A stretch of DNA of 46,174 bases from DATCBF01 sp964401995. Its GTDB lineage: Bacteria; Actinomycetota; Thermoleophilia; Solirubrobacterales; 70-9. The stretch covers positions 1 through 46,174 of the forward strand of contig CAYOAP010000017.1 of the NCBI GenBank assembly GCA_964401995.1. The letters are read 5' to 3'. The notes beneath the pieces were generated by a model. The model worked only from the letters and a program-made list of their open reading frames with translations. It was not told where the DNA came from and did not search any database. How positions within the stretch are numbered: the stretch's first letter is position 1; each line of letters opens with the position of its first letter. Shown here one piece after another: positions 45,630 to 46,174 of this stretch. Both the position numbers and the translations under genes were made by a program.

Positions 45630-46174
45630 GCGATCAGCGAGTTGCCGGTCATCTCTGGCGGCTGCGGAATTCCCAACAGTTCCAGCGCCGTCGGAGCGAC
45701 GTCAGCGAGGATGCCGCTCTCGCGCAGCTCGACTCCCTCGGCGGTGACGATCAGCGGCACCGGGTTGAGCGAGTGGGCCGTGTTCGGCGAGCCGTCGGGC
45801 TCGAGCATGTGGTCGCAGTTGCCGTGGTCGGCGGTGACGATGCAGGCGCCGCCCTTGGCGCTGACCGCCGCCACCACCTCGCCGAGATAGCCGTCGACCG
45901 CCTCGACCGCCTCGACCGCGGCCGGGATCACGCCGGTGTGGCCGACCATGTCGGGGTTGGCGAAGTTGATGATCCCGAACTTGTAATCGCCGCCGCCCCA
46001 GTGCTCGACGAAGGTGTCGGCGGCGGCGCGGGCGCTCATCTCCGGCTTCTGGTCGTAGGTTGGCACGTCGCGGGGGGAGTCGACCAGGCAGTGCTCCTCC
46101 CCCTCCAGCTCCTGCTCGCGGCCGCCGTTGAAGAAGTAGGTGACGTGGGCGTACTTCTCGGTCTCGGCGACGTG
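45626..46174 (-). CDS. gpmI: Cofactor-independent phosphoglycerate mutase (C-terminal part; start outside the window)
   Basis: 182 residues of the C-terminal phosphatase-like domain. Interconverts 3- and 2-phosphoglycerate. The frame is open to base 46174 (reading HVAETEKYAHVTYFFNGGRE), which matches the conserved pre-metal segment of the family. Downstream are the metal ligands: FANPDMVGHTGVIPA (Asp and His), VTADHGNCDHMLE (Asp-His and His), and NPVPLIVT and GILADVAPTALELLGIPQP near the C-terminus. It continues beyond the window. The stop overlaps the tgt start. Confidence 0.96.
   Translation of the reverse strand, partial: HVAETEKYAHVTYFFNGGREQELEGEEHCLVDSPRDVPTYDQKPEMSARAAADTFVEHWGGGDYKFGIINFANPDMVGHTGVIPAAVEAVEAVDGYLGEVVAAVSAKGGACIVTADHGNCDHMLEPDGSPNTAHSLNPVPLIVTAEGVELRESGILADVAPTALELLGIPQPPEMTGNSLIA

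Overview
The window comes from a high-GC actinobacterium. The best fit is the Thermoleophilia/Solirubrobacterales lineage, inferred from the gene mix rather than from a marker-gene search. Supporting signs are a lexA gene preceded by the actinobacterial-type SOS box (CGAACaagtGTTCG), a class A RNase P RNA, a c-di-AMP (ydaO-type) riboswitch in front of an RlpA-like wall protein, an alpha-type glutamine synthetase, DUF3467, and large exported cysteine-patterned proteins.

Layout. 1-4.7 kb is housekeeping: the 3' end of glnA, an exported protein of unknown function, a c-di-AMP riboswitch with an RlpA-like gene, rnpB (minus strand), a short-chain dehydrogenase, lexA and tRNA-Leu(GAG). 4.98-18.7 kb is an accessory operon of six genes on the plus strand: a 99-aa protein, a 387-aa protein with a periodic Gly/Ala/Val C-terminus, a 551-aa metallo-beta-lactamase-fold protein with a variant metal motif, a 1446-aa DUF6603-like protein, a 757-aa protein and a 1326-aa protein with an IPT/TIG-like domain. 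The genes are nearly all joined by 4-base start/stop overlaps. None of the products has a signal peptide or membrane segment. An AT-rich palindromic region lies upstream, and a 31-bp perfect direct repeat lies at both ends. This is the best candidate here for an undescribed system.

18.9-25.7 kb holds a small exported protein, a cupin coupled to dtd, a GMC oxidoreductase, pdxH, and an alkane-hydroxylase operon. That operon is alkB, then a rubredoxin of only 56 codons, then a TetR regulator, then a cupin. A perfect 12-bp-arm palindrome between alkB and the divergent secG is the probable TetR operator. Between secG and ccmF (25.7-26.2 kb) is a noncoding block of nested inverted repeats.

26.2-39.1 kb is a cytochrome c maturation locus split in two: ccmF and ccmE point left, ccmG-like and ccmH point right. 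The 9 kb between them carry an SDR, a glycosyltransferase, a 943-aa exported repeat protein with a divergent winged-helix regulator, and an arsenic/chromate cluster (aqpS-chrA leftward; arsR-arsM-arsC rightward). A tRNA-Gly(CCC) lies at the right edge. The arsenic genes form a coherent scheme: ArsC reduces arsenate, ArsM methylates arsenite, the aquaglyceroporin can let arsenite out, and ArsR controls both arms.

39.1-46.2 kb returns to core genes: a degenerate MinD/BY-kinase-like ATPase coupled to argS, DUF3467, a metallophosphoesterase, a Thr/Pro-tailed lipoprotein coupled to a PknB-like kinase, tgt and the 3' part of gpmI.
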